Assembly (NCBI RefSeq): GCF_003797765.1
Contig: NZ_RKMB01000027.1
Coordinates: 1-64,000, forward strand
Source of the DNA: Ramlibacter sp. WS9
GTDB taxonomy: Bacteria > Pseudomonadota > Gammaproteobacteria > Burkholderiales > Burkholderiaceae_C
Direction: 5' to 3'
DNA: 64,000 bases
Part shown: positions 8,677 through 17,366 of the stretch, piece after piece
Layout: every line of letters starts with the position of its first letter
Numbering within the stretch: position 1 is the stretch's first letter
Position numbers and translations under genes: made by a program
Notes under the pieces: model-generated
Databases searched by the model: none
What the model was told of the DNA's origin: nothing
What the model saw: the letters and a program-made list of their open reading frames with translations, nothing else

Positions 8677-9525
8677 GTGAGCTTCAGCCTGCTTGCGCAA
8701 ACCGCCATCGGCGGCATGCTGCTCGGCGGCATCTACGGCCTGCTGGCCTTGGGGCTCAGCCTCAGCTGGGGCCTGCTGCGCCTGGTGAACCTCAGCCACT
8801 TCGCGCTGGCGTTCCTCAGCGCCTACCTCACATACCACCTGGGCACGCGGTTCAACGTTGCGCCCTGGGTCGCCGTGTTCGGCATCGTTCCGCTGTTCTT
8901 CGCGGTGGGTGTCGCACTGCACGCGCTGTTCGTGCGCTTCAAGGTCAGCGAATTCGCTTCGATGCTGGTGACCTTCGGCATCACCGTGCTGATCGAATCC
9001 GTCATCCAGTGGATCTGGTCGGCCGACTATCGCAAGTTCGAAACGCCCTACGCGCTGGAGTCGCTGAAGATCGGGCCGGTGTTCGTGCCCAAGCTGGAAC
9101 TGCTGGCGTTCATGTGCGCCGCCGTGCTGGCGGTATCGGTGTGGGCCGCGTTGCACAAGACGATGCTGGGCCGGGCGCTGCGCGCTGCCGCGCATGACGG
9201 ACCCATTGCCGCTGCCTTCGGGGTCAACGCCGTGCGGCTGTCCTACCTGCTGGCCGGCGCGTGCTCGGCGTTGGCGGGCATCGCAGGCATCTTCATCGCG
9301 CTGACATCCACCCTCGCGCCGTCGCAGATCGAAGCCTGGATCGGCGTGGTGTTCGCGGTGGTCATCATCGGCGGCCTCGCCAACCCCATCGGCGCTCTCT
9401 GTGCGGGCGTGCTGATCGGCGTCTCCGAGGCCATCACCATGGCCGTGGTCAACCCGGCGTGGGCGCCCCTGGTGGCCTTCTCCATCCTCATCGCCTTGCT
9501 GCTGTGGAAGCCCAAATGGCTCTGA
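8677..9525 (+). CDS. LIV-type ABC transporter permease (LivH-like)
   Basis: The GTG at 8677 has GAGAGG 8 bases upstream and gives 282 residues starting VSFSLLAQTAIGG, the normal LivH N-terminus; a longer reading to 8557 adds a non-membrane stretch. The protein has about eight hydrophobic helices and belongs to the branched-chain amino acid permease family, whose members in aromatic clusters often carry aromatic acids. GLLALGLSLSWGLLRLVNLSH is the conserved first region. It overlaps the fused permease/ATPase gene by 10 bases. It should pair with the LivM half of that fusion in the inner membrane. Confidence 0.92.
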   Translation: MSFSLLAQTAIGGMLLGGIYGLLALGLSLSWGLLRLVNLSHFALAFLSAYLTYHLGTRFNVAPWVAVFGIVPLFFAVGVALHALFVRFKVSEFASMLVTFGITVLIESVIQWIWSADYRKFETPYALESLKIGPVFVPKLELLAFMCAAVLAVSVWAALHKTMLGRALRAAAHDGPIAAAFGVNAVRLSYLLAGACSALAGIAGIFIALTSTLAPSQIEAWIGVVFAVVIIGGLANPIGALCAGVLIGVSEAITMAVVNPAWAPLVAFSILIALLLWKPKWL

Positions 9526-11270
9526 ACATCCGAACCTTGGCGCCGATCGCCGGCATCGGCCTGGTGGCCCTGCCTTACCTGGGCGCGCCCGACTTCTACC
9601 TGTCGTACCTGTACGTCATCTTCTTCTGGGTGGCACTGGCCACCAGCTGGGGCATCCTGAGCGGCTACGCCGGCTACTGGAGCTTCGGCCACGCCGCCTT
9701 CTTCGGCGCCGGTGTCTACACGACGGCAACGCTTGCGGCCAAGTGGGGCCTGCCGTTCCTGCTCACCATTCCGCTGGCGGCCGGGGTGTCGGCGCTGCTG
9801 GCGCTGGGCATCGGGCTGGTGGTGTTCCGTATCCATTCGCTGCGCGCCGAATTCTTCGCACTGCTCACGCTGTCGGTGACGTACGTGGTGGCGGCGATCA
9901 TCTCCAACACCCCGGTCGACGGCGGCGCCGGGGTGTACTTGAGCAACGTGCCGCTGCCGACCTTCGGCACGTCGGTCCCCGGCGCGATCTACCTGCTGGG
10001 CCTGGCACTGGCCGCCGGCGCGTTGGGCATCTCGCGCTGGATCCAGCACTCGCGGTTAGGCGCGGGCTTGTTGGCGATTCACGACGACGAAGACGTGGCC
10101 GAAGTCAAGGGTGTGCCCACGCTGCGCTTCAAGTTGGCCGCATTCGCCATCTCGTCGGCCATCGCCGGCGCGGCGGGCGCGATCCAGGCTGCCTATGTGG
10201 GCTACGTGACGGTAGCCGATACGTTCGCGATCACCGTGCCGCTCTACGTCGTGCTCATGAGCATCCTGGGTGGCGCAAGGCACTGGGCCGGTCCGGCGAT
10301 CGGTGCCACGCTGATCACGATCGCGCTCAGCCTGGTGGTGGGCAGCGGCCACGCCGAGGTGGGTCGCGCGGGCGTCGCGCTGGCGCTGATCATCGTGATC
10401 CTCGTCCTGCCCGAAGGCATCGCGCCGAGCCTGCTGGGATGGGTGCGCAGGTTCGCCGGTCCTGCGCCAGCGCCGCGGCCGTTGCCGCGGGCCAAGCTCG
10501 CGCTGGCGCCGACGCCTCCTGCGGCGCCGGGCGCCGACACGGTGCTGCTGCAGTGCCGGGACGTCGTCAAGAGCTTCGGTGGCATCCAGGCGCTGCGTGG
10601 CGTGACGCTGGACGTGCACGAGGGCGAGATCCTCGCGCTGGTCGGCCCCAACGGTTCGGGCAAGTCGACTTTGATCAACATGATCAGCGGGCACTTCGCG
10701 CTGTCCGGCGGCTCGATCTCACTGAAGGGCAAGACCATATCGGGCCAGCCGCCGCATCGCATCGCCCGCGAAGGCATCGCCCGCACCTACCAGATCCCGC
10801 GTCTCTTCGAACACCTCACGGTGCTGGAGAATGTGCGCCTGTGCGCGGCCTTTGGCCCAGCGCTTCAGATCGGCGACGAGGACCCGGACGTGATCGCGCG
10901 CCGCTGGCTCGCCTTCACCGGCCTGGAAGCCAAGGCCAACTTGCTGCCGCGCGCGCTGAACCTGCACGAGCGCAAGTTCGTCGAGTTCTCGCGCGCCCTG
11001 GCGGCGCAGCCCAGCCTGCTGCTGCTGGACGAAGTGTTGTGCGGGCTCACGCCATCGGAGGTGGACCAGGCCGTGGCGCTGATCAAGCGCATCCGCGCCG
11101 GCGGCACCACCATCGTCTTCGTCGAACACCTGATGCGCGCGGTGGTCGCGCTCGCCGACCGCATCGCGGTGCTGGACCAGGGCAAGCTGCTCGCGCTGGG
11201 CGCTCCGCGCGAAACGATGCAGCATCCCGAAGTCATCGGCGCCTACCTGGGGACAGCCCATGCTGCTTGA
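9516..11270 (+). CDS. LIV-type ABC transporter, permease (LivM)-ATPase (LivG) fusion
   Basis: One 584-residue chain joins a LivM permease (about 1-310, with SWGILSGYAGYWSFGHAAFFG) to a LivG ATPase (about 340-584) through a proline/alanine-rich linker. The ATPase has Walker A GPNGSGKST and Walker B LLLLDEV followed by an H-loop in FVEHLM. Its signature is unusual: LNLHERK stands where LivG proteins have LSYGEQR, and the proline after the Walker B DE is replaced by valine. Fusions of this type are common in Burkholderiales. It overlaps livH by 10 and livF by 11 bases. Confidence 0.92.
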   Translation: MALNIRTLAPIAGIGLVALPYLGAPDFYLSYLYVIFFWVALATSWGILSGYAGYWSFGHAAFFGAGVYTTATLAAKWGLPFLLTIPLAAGVSALLALGIGLVVFRIHSLRAEFFALLTLSVTYVVAAIISNTPVDGGAGVYLSNVPLPTFGTSVPGAIYLLGLALAAGALGISRWIQHSRLGAGLLAIHDDEDVAEVKGVPTLRFKLAAFAISSAIAGAAGAIQAAYVGYVTVADTFAITVPLYVVLMSILGGARHWAGPAIGATLITIALSLVVGSGHAEVGRAGVALALIIVILVLPEGIAPSLLGWVRRFAGPAPAPRPLPRAKLALAPTPPAAPGADTVLLQCRDVVKSFGGIQALRGVTLDVHEGEILALVGPNGSGKSTLINMISGHFALSGGSISLKGKTISGQPPHRIAREGIARTYQIPRLFEHLTVLENVRLCAAFGPALQIGDEDPDVIARRWLAFTGLEAKANLLPRALNLHERKFVEFSRALAAQPSLLLLDEVLCGLTPSEVDQAVALIKRIRAGGTTIVFVEHLMRAVVALADRIAVLDQGKLLALGAPRETMQHPEVIGAYLGTAHAA

Positions 11271-11964
11271 TGTCCGCAACCTGAATGTTGCCTACGGCGA
11301 CGCCCCGGCGGTGTGGGACGCGTCGCTCTCCATCGGCGCCGGCCAAGTCGTCTCGGTGGTCGGCCCCAACGGCGCCGGCAAGAGCACGCTGATCAACGCC
11401 ATCGCCGGCGTCCTGCGTCCCACCAGCGGGGACGTTCTGTTCAACGGCACCGATCTTTCGCGCCTGGCGAACCACCGCGTGTGCGAGCACGGCGTGGCCA
11501 TCGTGCCCGAGGGCCGACGCCTCTTCACGCACATGTCGGTGCTGGAAAACCTGGAGCTGGGTGCCTATGCCCAGCGACGCGCGCAGCTGCAAGAGTCGCT
11601 GGAGGAGGTGTTCACGCTCTTTCCGATCCTGCGCGAGCGCAAGCACCAGGTATCCGGTTCGATGTCCGGCGGACAGCAGCAGATGGTGGCCATCGGCCGG
11701 GCCCTGATGGCGCGGCCGCGTCTGCTGTTGATGGACGAGCCCTCGCTCGGCCTGTCGCCCGCAATCGTCGACGACATGTTTCGCATCATTGCCACGATCA
11801 ACGAGCGGGGCGTGGCCGTACTGCTGGTGGAGCAGAACATCACCAAGGCGCTGGAGCTGGCGCATCACGCCTACGTCATCGAGCAGGGGCGCATCGTCAC
11901 CTCCGGCTCGCCGCGGGATTTGCTTGCCAACCCCAAGATCAAGGAGGCCTACCTTGGCGTCTGA
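11260..11964 (+). CDS. LIV-type ABC transporter ATPase (LivF-like)
   Basis: The 234-residue ATPase has Walker A GPNGAGKST, a full signature MSGGQQQMVAIGRALM and Walker B LLLMDEPSLGLSP. It is the second nucleotide-binding subunit of the transporter and pairs with the ATPase half of the fusion, which has a degenerate signature, so this subunit probably supplies the fully canonical ATP site. Its start lies inside the end of the fusion gene and its end overlaps the TTG-started cupin gene by 11 bases. The whole block 8.7-12.5 kb is therefore one tightly coupled unit. The binding proteins are likely those at 16089 and 18470. Confidence 0.94.
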   Translation: MLLDVRNLNVAYGDAPAVWDASLSIGAGQVVSVVGPNGAGKSTLINAIAGVLRPTSGDVLFNGTDLSRLANHRVCEHGVAIVPEGRRLFTHMSVLENLELGAYAQRRAQLQESLEEVFTLFPILRERKHQVSGSMSGGQQQMVAIGRALMARPRLLLMDEPSLGLSPAIVDDMFRIIATINERGVAVLLVEQNITKALELAHHAYVIEQGRIVTSGSPRDLLANPKIKEAYLGV

Positions 11965-12523
11965 TCACTCATTCGGCAAGGGCGTGCCAGCGGCCATCCG
12001 CCGTGTGGTCACCGGTCACGACGGTGCGGGCCGTGCGGTGGTCGCTGCGGATGGCGCACCGCCGCGCACCAGCGTGTTCCAGCACATCCCAGGCATGGTG
12101 TCGCGCCTGGTGTGGGCGACGCCTGGCGTGCCCGCATTGCCGCACGACGGTGGCGATCCGACATCGGCGATCGCGAACATCGTGCCGGGCCCAGGCGAGA
12201 GCCGTCTGCTGATCGTCACGTTTCCGCCGGACAGCGTGTTCGCCTCGCCGGACTTCGACGGCGCCGCCGCGCAGCGCGAGAACCTCTCGGTCAGCCCCGG
12301 CCTTGCTGAGCGGTTCGAGCCCGATGGCATGCACGAAACACCAACGGTCGACTACGGCATCGTGCTCGACGGCGAGGTCTGGCTGGAACTGGACGACGGC
12401 TGCGCCGAACGGCTCGTCCAACACGACGTGGTGGTGCAGAACGGCACCCGCCACGCCTGGCGCAACAAGAGCACGCGGCCGGCGACGCTGGCCTTCGTGC
12501 TGATCGGCGCAGCGCGCCGGTGA
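11954..12523 (+). CDS. Cupin-domain protein
   Basis: A TTG start at 11954 is supported by AAGGAGG at 11941-11947 and gives 189 residues. The C-terminal half holds one cupin barrel: GMHETPTVDYGIVLDGEVWL for motif 1 and DVVVQNGTRHAWRN for motif 2, with a histidine and glutamate usable for metal binding, though the motif 1 histidine pair is incomplete. Such single-cupin proteins are frequent in aromatic catabolic clusters with no fixed activity. It may be a small isomerase, a dioxygenase-like enzyme or a ligand sensor. It overlaps livF upstream and almost abuts the enolase-like gene. Confidence 0.8.
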   Translation: MASDHSFGKGVPAAIRRVVTGHDGAGRAVVAADGAPPRTSVFQHIPGMVSRLVWATPGVPALPHDGGDPTSAIANIVPGPGESRLLIVTFPPDSVFASPDFDGAAAQRENLSVSPGLAERFEPDGMHETPTVDYGIVLDGEVWLELDDGCAERLVQHDVVVQNGTRHAWRNKSTRPATLAFVLIGAARR

Positions 12524-12546
12524 ATCAACCATCAACGGAGACTAGT

Positions 12547-13839
12547 TTGACCGATACCAGCATCTCGAAAGTCAGGGGCCGGCGCGTCTGGGACTCGCGC
12601 GGCCGCCCGACCGTCGAGGCGGAAGTGCATTTGCAGTGCGGCGCCGTAGGCCGCGCCATCGCGCCGGCCGGCGCGTCCATGGGCAGTGGCGAGGCCGTGG
12701 ACCTGCGTGACGGTGGAGGCCGCTTTGGCGGCATGGACGTGCAGCGGGCCTGCGCCTCCATCAACGGCGAGATTGCCAAGGCGCTGGCCGGGCGCAACGC
12801 CTGCGACCAGATCGGTGCCGACGCCTGCATGGTGGACCTGGACGGCTCGCCCAACCGCGGCCGCCTCGGCGGCAACGCCATCGTCGCGACCTCGATGGCG
12901 GTTCTGCATGCCGCCGCGGCGGCGATGCACCAGCCCGTGTGGCGCTACCTGGCCGGAGATCGCGCGGTGCGCCTGCCGCTGCCCGAGATCCAGATTTTCG
13001 GCGGTGGGGCCCATGCCGAGCGCCGCGTGGATGTGCAGGACTTCATGGTCATGTGCCCCTGCGCAAGCAGCTTCGGCGAAGCGCTGGACTGGACGGCGGA
13101 GATCTACCGCGCCGCCGGCGCGCGGCTGCGCGCCGCGGGCAAGCTGCAGGGCGTGGCCGACGAGGGCGGCTACTGGCCCGTGTTCAAGTCGAACGAGGAA
13201 GCCCTGGACGCGCTGGTCGAGGCCATCACGGACGCCGGCTTGAAGCCCGGCCGCGACGTGGGCATCTCGCTGGACATCGCCGCGTCGGAATTTGGACGCA
13301 ACGGTCACTACGAACTCGCGCTGGAGGGCCGCAAGCTTGACACGCAAGGCATGGTCGACATGCTGGGCCGCTGGCTGGACAGCTACCCCATCCTCTCGGT
13401 CGAGGACCCGGTGGCCGAGGACGACGCCGAAGGCTTCCGCATGTTCACCGAGGCGCACGGCAAGCGCTGCCAGGTGATCGGCGACGACTTCCTCGTGACC
13501 CACGCGGGCCGGGTGGAAGCGGCAGCCAAGGCTCGCACGCTCAACGCGGTACTCGTCAAGCCGAACCAGGCCGGCACCGTCAGTGAAGCGCACGCCGCGC
13601 TGCGCGCGGGCAAGGCCGCGGGCTTCGGAACCATCGTGTCCGCCCGCTCGGGCGAGACCGAAGACACCACGATCGCGCACCTGAGCGTCGGCTGGGACGC
13701 CGGCCAGTTGAAGGTGGGTTCGTTCACCCGATCCGAGCGAATGGCCAAGTGGAATGAGGTGCTGCGCATCGAAGAGGCGTTGGGCAGTGAGGCGAAGTTC
13801 GCCGGCTGGAGCGCCTTGCCGTTCGCGCGTCATGACTGA
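12547..13839 (+). CDS. Divergent enolase-superfamily protein (enolase paralogue)
   Basis: A TTG at 12547 has CGGAG 6 bases upstream; a GTG at 12520 overlapping the cupin stop is the alternative. About 430 residues align along the full length of bacterial enolase. The metal ligands are kept (LDIAASEF, SVEDPV, GDDFLVT), as are the lysine base (VLVKPNQAG) and the second lysine (GQLKVGS). Two catalytic positions differ: the ISHRSGETED histidine is alanine (VSARSGETED), and the glutamate of IQEFM is aspartate (VQDFM). The loop serine context is also changed (PAGASMGSGEA). It is therefore unlikely to be the housekeeping enolase and more likely acts on another acid in this pathway. The true substrate is unknown. 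Confidence 0.85.
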   Translation: MTDTSISKVRGRRVWDSRGRPTVEAEVHLQCGAVGRAIAPAGASMGSGEAVDLRDGGGRFGGMDVQRACASINGEIAKALAGRNACDQIGADACMVDLDGSPNRGRLGGNAIVATSMAVLHAAAAAMHQPVWRYLAGDRAVRLPLPEIQIFGGGAHAERRVDVQDFMVMCPCASSFGEALDWTAEIYRAAGARLRAAGKLQGVADEGGYWPVFKSNEEALDALVEAITDAGLKPGRDVGISLDIAASEFGRNGHYELALEGRKLDTQGMVDMLGRWLDSYPILSVEDPVAEDDAEGFRMFTEAHGKRCQVIGDDFLVTHAGRVEAAAKARTLNAVLVKPNQAGTVSEAHAALRAGKAAGFGTIVSARSGETEDTTIAHLSVGWDAGQLKVGSFTRSERMAKWNEVLRIEEALGSEAKFAGWSALPFARHD

Positions 13840-13857
13840 AAGCAAAGGAACAGAAAG

Positions 13858-14481
13858 ATGAAAGACATGAGTGTCATCAAGCTGGCGGCCATTTCTGGCA
13901 GCCTCAGGGCCGCATCGGCCAACACGGCGGTGCTGCGCACGCTGCAGGACCTGATGCCCGCGGGCGTGGAGATGGACCTGCTGCCGCTGGACGGGCTGCC
14001 GCTCTACAACCAGGACCTGGACGGTACGACGCCGCCGACCGAGGTGGCCGCGTTCAAGGCGGCCATCACCGCCGCGGATGGTCTGGTGATCTGCACGCCC
14101 GAATACAACTTCGGCATCCCCGGTGTGCTGAAGAACGCGCTGGACTGGACATCGCGGCCCGCCTTTGCGTCGCCTTTGAAGCACAAGCCGGCCCTCATGA
14201 TGAGCTGCTCGCCGGCCTTCACCGGTGGCGCGCGTGCCCACGCGCAATTGCGCGAGACCCTGACCGGTGCGCTGTCACGCGTGGTGGTGCGCCCACCGGT
14301 GGTGATCGGTGGCGTCCACACCAAGATCCAGCAGGGCCTGCTTGCCGATGAGGCCAGCCTGAAGTTCGCCCTCGAGGCCATCGACGACCTGGTTGCCGAG
14401 ATCCACGCGCAACGCCATGCGGCGGTCTATCGCCAGACGCGGCCAGCCGCATCGTTGGCCGCCGCCGTCCCCCAATCCTGA
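13858..14481 (+). CDS. NADPH-dependent FMN reductase
   Basis: The 207-residue protein has a flavodoxin-like fold with the FMN phosphate loop ISGSLRAASAN and the conserved CTPEYNFGIPGVLKNALDW. This family reduces FMN or quinones with NAD(P)H. In a ring-cleavage cluster it could supply reduced flavin to a two-component monooxygenase or recycle a quinone form of the catechol. No flavin-dependent oxygenase component is present in the region, so the second role fits better. It is 13 bases upstream of the dioxygenase gene. The C-terminal 25 residues extend beyond the usual family length. Confidence 0.88.
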   Translation: MKDMSVIKLAAISGSLRAASANTAVLRTLQDLMPAGVEMDLLPLDGLPLYNQDLDGTTPPTEVAAFKAAITAADGLVICTPEYNFGIPGVLKNALDWTSRPAFASPLKHKPALMMSCSPAFTGGARAHAQLRETLTGALSRVVVRPPVVIGGVHTKIQQGLLADEASLKFALEAIDDLVAEIHAQRHAAVYRQTRPAASLAAAVPQS

Positions 14482-14494
14482 GAGGAGTCCATCC

Positions 14495-15505
14495 ATGCTG
14501 CCAGCCGTCGACCTGAAGCCGCCGTTCAACATCACGCGCGCGAGCCACATCGTGCTGCACGTGTCCGACTTGAAGAAGAGCCGCGACTTCTACGTGAAGA
14601 TCATCGGTCTCGTCGTCAGCGACGAAACCGCGACCGAGTGTTATCTGCGCGGCCTGACCGAAGCCGGCCACCACAGCCTGGTGCTGGTGCAGACCCAAGG
14701 CGAAGCCACCTGCAGGCGCATCGGCTTTCGGGTGTACTTCGACGAAGACCTCGACGTGGCGTTCAAGTGGTTCAAGGACCAGGGCCTGCCGGCCGCGTGG
14801 GCGGAGGTGCCATACCAGGGCCGCACGCTCCACGTGGAGGACCCGTTCGGCACGAAGCTCGAACTCTGCGCGCACATGACCGTGCGCGAACGCATGTTCC
14901 TGAAGTTCGAACAGTTCACCGGCGCCCACGCCCAGCGCCTGGATCACTTCCAGATCTTCGCACCGGACACCTACAAGTCCTGCGAGTTCTATAGCCGGCT
15001 CGGCTTTCGCAACTCCGAATACCTCGCGCACGGCGACAAGCTGCTGGGCGCATTCATGTACCGCAAGGGCACCTGCCTGGACTTGGCGATCGTCGAGAAC
15101 ACCGGGCCGAAGATGCATCACTTCGCCTACATCATTCCCGAGCCGCAGCTGATCTTCACCGCCTGCGACCTGGCCGGCAACTTCGGCTACGGCGGATCTG
15201 TGGACCGCGGCCCCGGCCGGCATGGCCCGGGCGGCATGTTGTACGTGTACCTGCTGGATCCCGACGGTCACCGCATCGAGCTGTGCGACGGCCACTACCA
15301 GACCATCGACACCGAGGTGGAACCGGTGCGCTGGGAAGCCGCGTCACTCAGCACCAACGTGCGCTGGGGCCTGCCCGCCACCGAGCGCTGGTATTCCCAC
15401 GCTTCGCCGTTCGAGGGCGCTGTATTGAACAAGCCCGAGAAGGCACCGAGCCCCCTGACGCTCGAAACCTACATCCAACAGCAGATCGCGGCCAAGGCCG
15501 CCTGA
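14495..15505 (+). CDS. Extradiol ring-cleavage dioxygenase, homoprotocatechuate 2,3-dioxygenase-like
   Basis: The ATG at 14495 follows AGAGGAG. The 336-residue chain has two vicinal-oxygen-chelate modules, a catalytically silent N-terminal one (SHIVLHVSDLKKSRDFY) and an active C-terminal one. The metal triad is visible as RLDHFQIF (His), KMHHFAYI (His) and GHRIELCDGHY (Glu). The stretch DRGPGRHG, the YLLDPDGHRIE context and the tail W...WGLPA match the 3,4-dihydroxyphenylacetate 2,3-dioxygenase type rather than XylE. It opens the ring of a catecholic substrate beside one hydroxyl. The exact substrate is not readable, but a para-substituted acidic catechol is plausible. Confidence 0.88.
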   Translation: MLPAVDLKPPFNITRASHIVLHVSDLKKSRDFYVKIIGLVVSDETATECYLRGLTEAGHHSLVLVQTQGEATCRRIGFRVYFDEDLDVAFKWFKDQGLPAAWAEVPYQGRTLHVEDPFGTKLELCAHMTVRERMFLKFEQFTGAHAQRLDHFQIFAPDTYKSCEFYSRLGFRNSEYLAHGDKLLGAFMYRKGTCLDLAIVENTGPKMHHFAYIIPEPQLIFTACDLAGNFGYGGSVDRGPGRHGPGGMLYVYLLDPDGHRIELCDGHYQTIDTEVEPVRWEAASLSTNVRWGLPATERWYSHASPFEGAVLNKPEKAPSPLTLETYIQQQIAAKAA

Positions 15506-15526
15506 ACCCCAAGCGAAAGAACACAC

Positions 15527-16057
15527 ATGGCACGAGTCAAATACCTTCGGCGCGCTGAAGCCGCCAACCAGGCGATCTTCGACCGGCTGGAAAAGGAGCG
15601 CAAGCTCCCCACCGCCAACATCTTCCTGGCGCTGACGCAGACGCCCGATCTGCTGGACGGCTTTCTCACCTACGCCAACGCGCTGCGCGGCTCATCGCTC
15701 AACCCGAAGCTGCGCGAGCTGGCGATCCTCACGGTGGGCTACTGCACCGGCTCGCAGTACGAGATCGCGCACCACCAGTCGCATGCCGAGAAAGCCGGTG
15801 TGTCGCGCGAACAGTTGAAGGCCGTGGCGCAGGTTGACACCTCGGCGCTGTTCGACGAGCAAGAGAAGGCAGTCATGGCCTTCGCGCGCGAATCGACCCA
15901 TCGTGTCGACGTGAACGACACGGCGTGGGCTGCCGTCGCGAGCTTTCTGAGCGAGCCCGAGCTGATCGCATTGACCCTCACCGTCGCTTGGTACAACTCC
16001 GGCGTCCGGATCATGGGGGCGCTCGCGATCGACCTGGAACCCGGCTACACCAGCTGA
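15527..16057 (+). CDS. Carboxymuconolactone decarboxylase-family protein
   Basis: The 176-residue all-helical protein carries the AhpD/CMD core: LNPKLRELAILTVGYCTGSQYEIAHHQSHAEKAG. One cysteine is present where peroxidase-type members have CxxC, and the glutamate and histidines of the core are kept, so it is closer to the decarboxylase/hydrolase-like branch than to AhpD. Members in aromatic clusters are usually annotated without proven activity; a lactone or gamma-carboxy acid is the expected kind of ligand. It sits between the dioxygenase and a transporter binding protein and reads as part of the same operon. Confidence 0.87.
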   Translation: MARVKYLRRAEAANQAIFDRLEKERKLPTANIFLALTQTPDLLDGFLTYANALRGSSLNPKLRELAILTVGYCTGSQYEIAHHQSHAEKAGVSREQLKAVAQVDTSALFDEQEKAVMAFARESTHRVDVNDTAWAAVASFLSEPELIALTLTVAWYNSGVRIMGALAIDLEPGYTS

Positions 16058-16088
16058 CCACCCCGTCCGTCATTCGAGGAGACAACAC

Positions 16089-17306
16089 ATGAAGAAGATC
16101 GCGAGCCTGCAAAGGCGTTCCCTTGTCGCGGGTGCCGTCGGCGCCGCGGTAGCAGCCGCAGTGCCCTCGTGGGCGCAACAGCCCTCGGGTGCGCCGATCC
16201 GCGTCGGCGGCACGCTGCCCCTGACCGGCCCGCTGGCCGGCGTGGGCATGATCCACAAGATCGCCGGCGAGGCATTCGTTGACGCGGCCAACAAGCGCGG
16301 CGGCCTCTTGGGCCGCAAGCTCGAATGGGTGCTGCTGGACGACCAGTCGCAGCCGGCCAACACGCGCACTCTGTACGAGCGCCTGATCACGTCCGAGAAG
16401 GTGGACCTGCTGATGGGCCCCTACGGCACCAGTTCGATCATCGCGGCGATGGGCGTGGCGCAGCGCTTCAACAAGCTGTACATCCAGAGCAGCCTCGGCG
16501 ACCCGGCGTTGGCGCCCTACGAGTTGCAGTTCCCCGCGTTGCCGCTGGGCGCCGACCCGCGCATCGCCGACACCGAGGTCATCCTCGACGCTTACGCCAG
16601 CACGGCCAAGCCGCCGAAGACGATCGCCTTCGTTACGAGCAAGTTCCCCTCGGCACTCGATCTGGCGAAGGGTGGCCAAGAGGTCGCGGCCAAGCGCGGC
16701 TTGAAGACCGTGCTCTCGCTCGAATACGAATTCGGCACGCGCGACTTCGGCAGCATCGCCGCGCGCATCAAGGACGCCAACCCTGACCTGCTGTGGTCCG
16801 GCGCCATCGGCCTGGAGGCCGCGCAACTGCTCGACGCCATGAAGCGCATCGAGTACCAGCCGCGCGATCACTTCTACCTGTTCCCCGCACCCGGCCCCAC
16901 GGCCGCGCATCCGGCGGCCAATGGCCTCACCAGCCTCACCTGGTTCGAAGACCATGCGCCGTTCACCGACTACCCCGGTGCGACGGAGCTGGTGGGCCTG
17001 TACGTCGATCGCGCCAAGGCAGCCGGTCTGCCCTACACACGCGTCGACTACCAGGCCGCCGCCGAATACGCGGCGTGGCAGATGCTGGCCGCCGCCGTCA
17101 AGGCCGTGGGCCGCATCGACGACAAGGCGATGGCCGCGTGGCTGAAGGCCAATGCGGTGGAGACCGTGCTCGGCCCGCGGCGCTTCGACGGCAAGTTCAA
17201 CAGCGGCGTTGCCGACACCAAGCTCAAGCAGGTGCAAGGCGGCAAGTGGGTCACGGTGTGGCCACCCAAGTTCCGCCCACCGGGCATTGCGCTCCTCGCG
17301 CCTTGA
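16089..17306 (+). CDS. LIV-type periplasmic substrate-binding protein 1 of the aromatic cluster
   Basis: The 405-residue product has a twin-arginine-like or long Sec signal (RRSLVAGAVGAAVAAAV, cleavage after SWAQQ) and the type I periplasmic binding fold of LivK proteins, with IRVGGTLPLTGPLAGVG at the mature N-terminus. It should deliver substrate to the permeases encoded at 8.7-11.3 kb, which lack a binding protein of their own. GAGGAGA precedes the start. Homologues in aromatic clusters bind benzoate-like or phenylpropanoid acids, but specificity cannot be read here. Confidence 0.92.
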   Translation: MKKIASLQRRSLVAGAVGAAVAAAVPSWAQQPSGAPIRVGGTLPLTGPLAGVGMIHKIAGEAFVDAANKRGGLLGRKLEWVLLDDQSQPANTRTLYERLITSEKVDLLMGPYGTSSIIAAMGVAQRFNKLYIQSSLGDPALAPYELQFPALPLGADPRIADTEVILDAYASTAKPPKTIAFVTSKFPSALDLAKGGQEVAAKRGLKTVLSLEYEFGTRDFGSIAARIKDANPDLLWSGAIGLEAAQLLDAMKRIEYQPRDHFYLFPAPGPTAAHPAANGLTSLTWFEDHAPFTDYPGATELVGLYVDRAKAAGLPYTRVDYQAAAEYAAWQMLAAAVKAVGRIDDKAMAAWLKANAVETVLGPRRFDGKFNSGVADTKLKQVQGGKWVTVWPPKFRPPGIALLAP

Positions 17307-17314
17307 AGGCATGG

Positions 17315-17335
17315 ATTGCGGATCAAGTCCGCAAT
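17315..17335. repeat. Small palindromic intergenic repeat
   Basis: ATTGCGGA (17315-17322) and TCCGCAAT (17328-17335) form a perfect 8-bp stem around TCAAG. The phrase resembles the dispersed 'ATTGCGG..TTGA.CCGCAAT' type repeat seen in many proteobacterial genomes. It lies in the 60 bases between the binding-protein and dehydrogenase genes. It may attenuate or stabilise the transcript; there is no T-run. Confidence 0.55.
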
Positions 17336-17366
17336 GACAACCGATTTTGACAAAGGAAACTCACAC

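Noticed and set aside
12547-13839. Calling this gene the housekeeping enolase
   Set aside because: A catalytic histidine is alanine and a key glutamate is aspartate, and the gene sits within an inducible aromatic cluster rather than with pyrG or kdsA.
12532-14247. Leftward open frame of 571 codons across the enolase-like and FMN reductase genes
   Set aside because: High GC keeps antisense frames open. The forward frames have recognisable motifs and ribosome-binding sites; this one is Arg/His/Gly rich with no motif.
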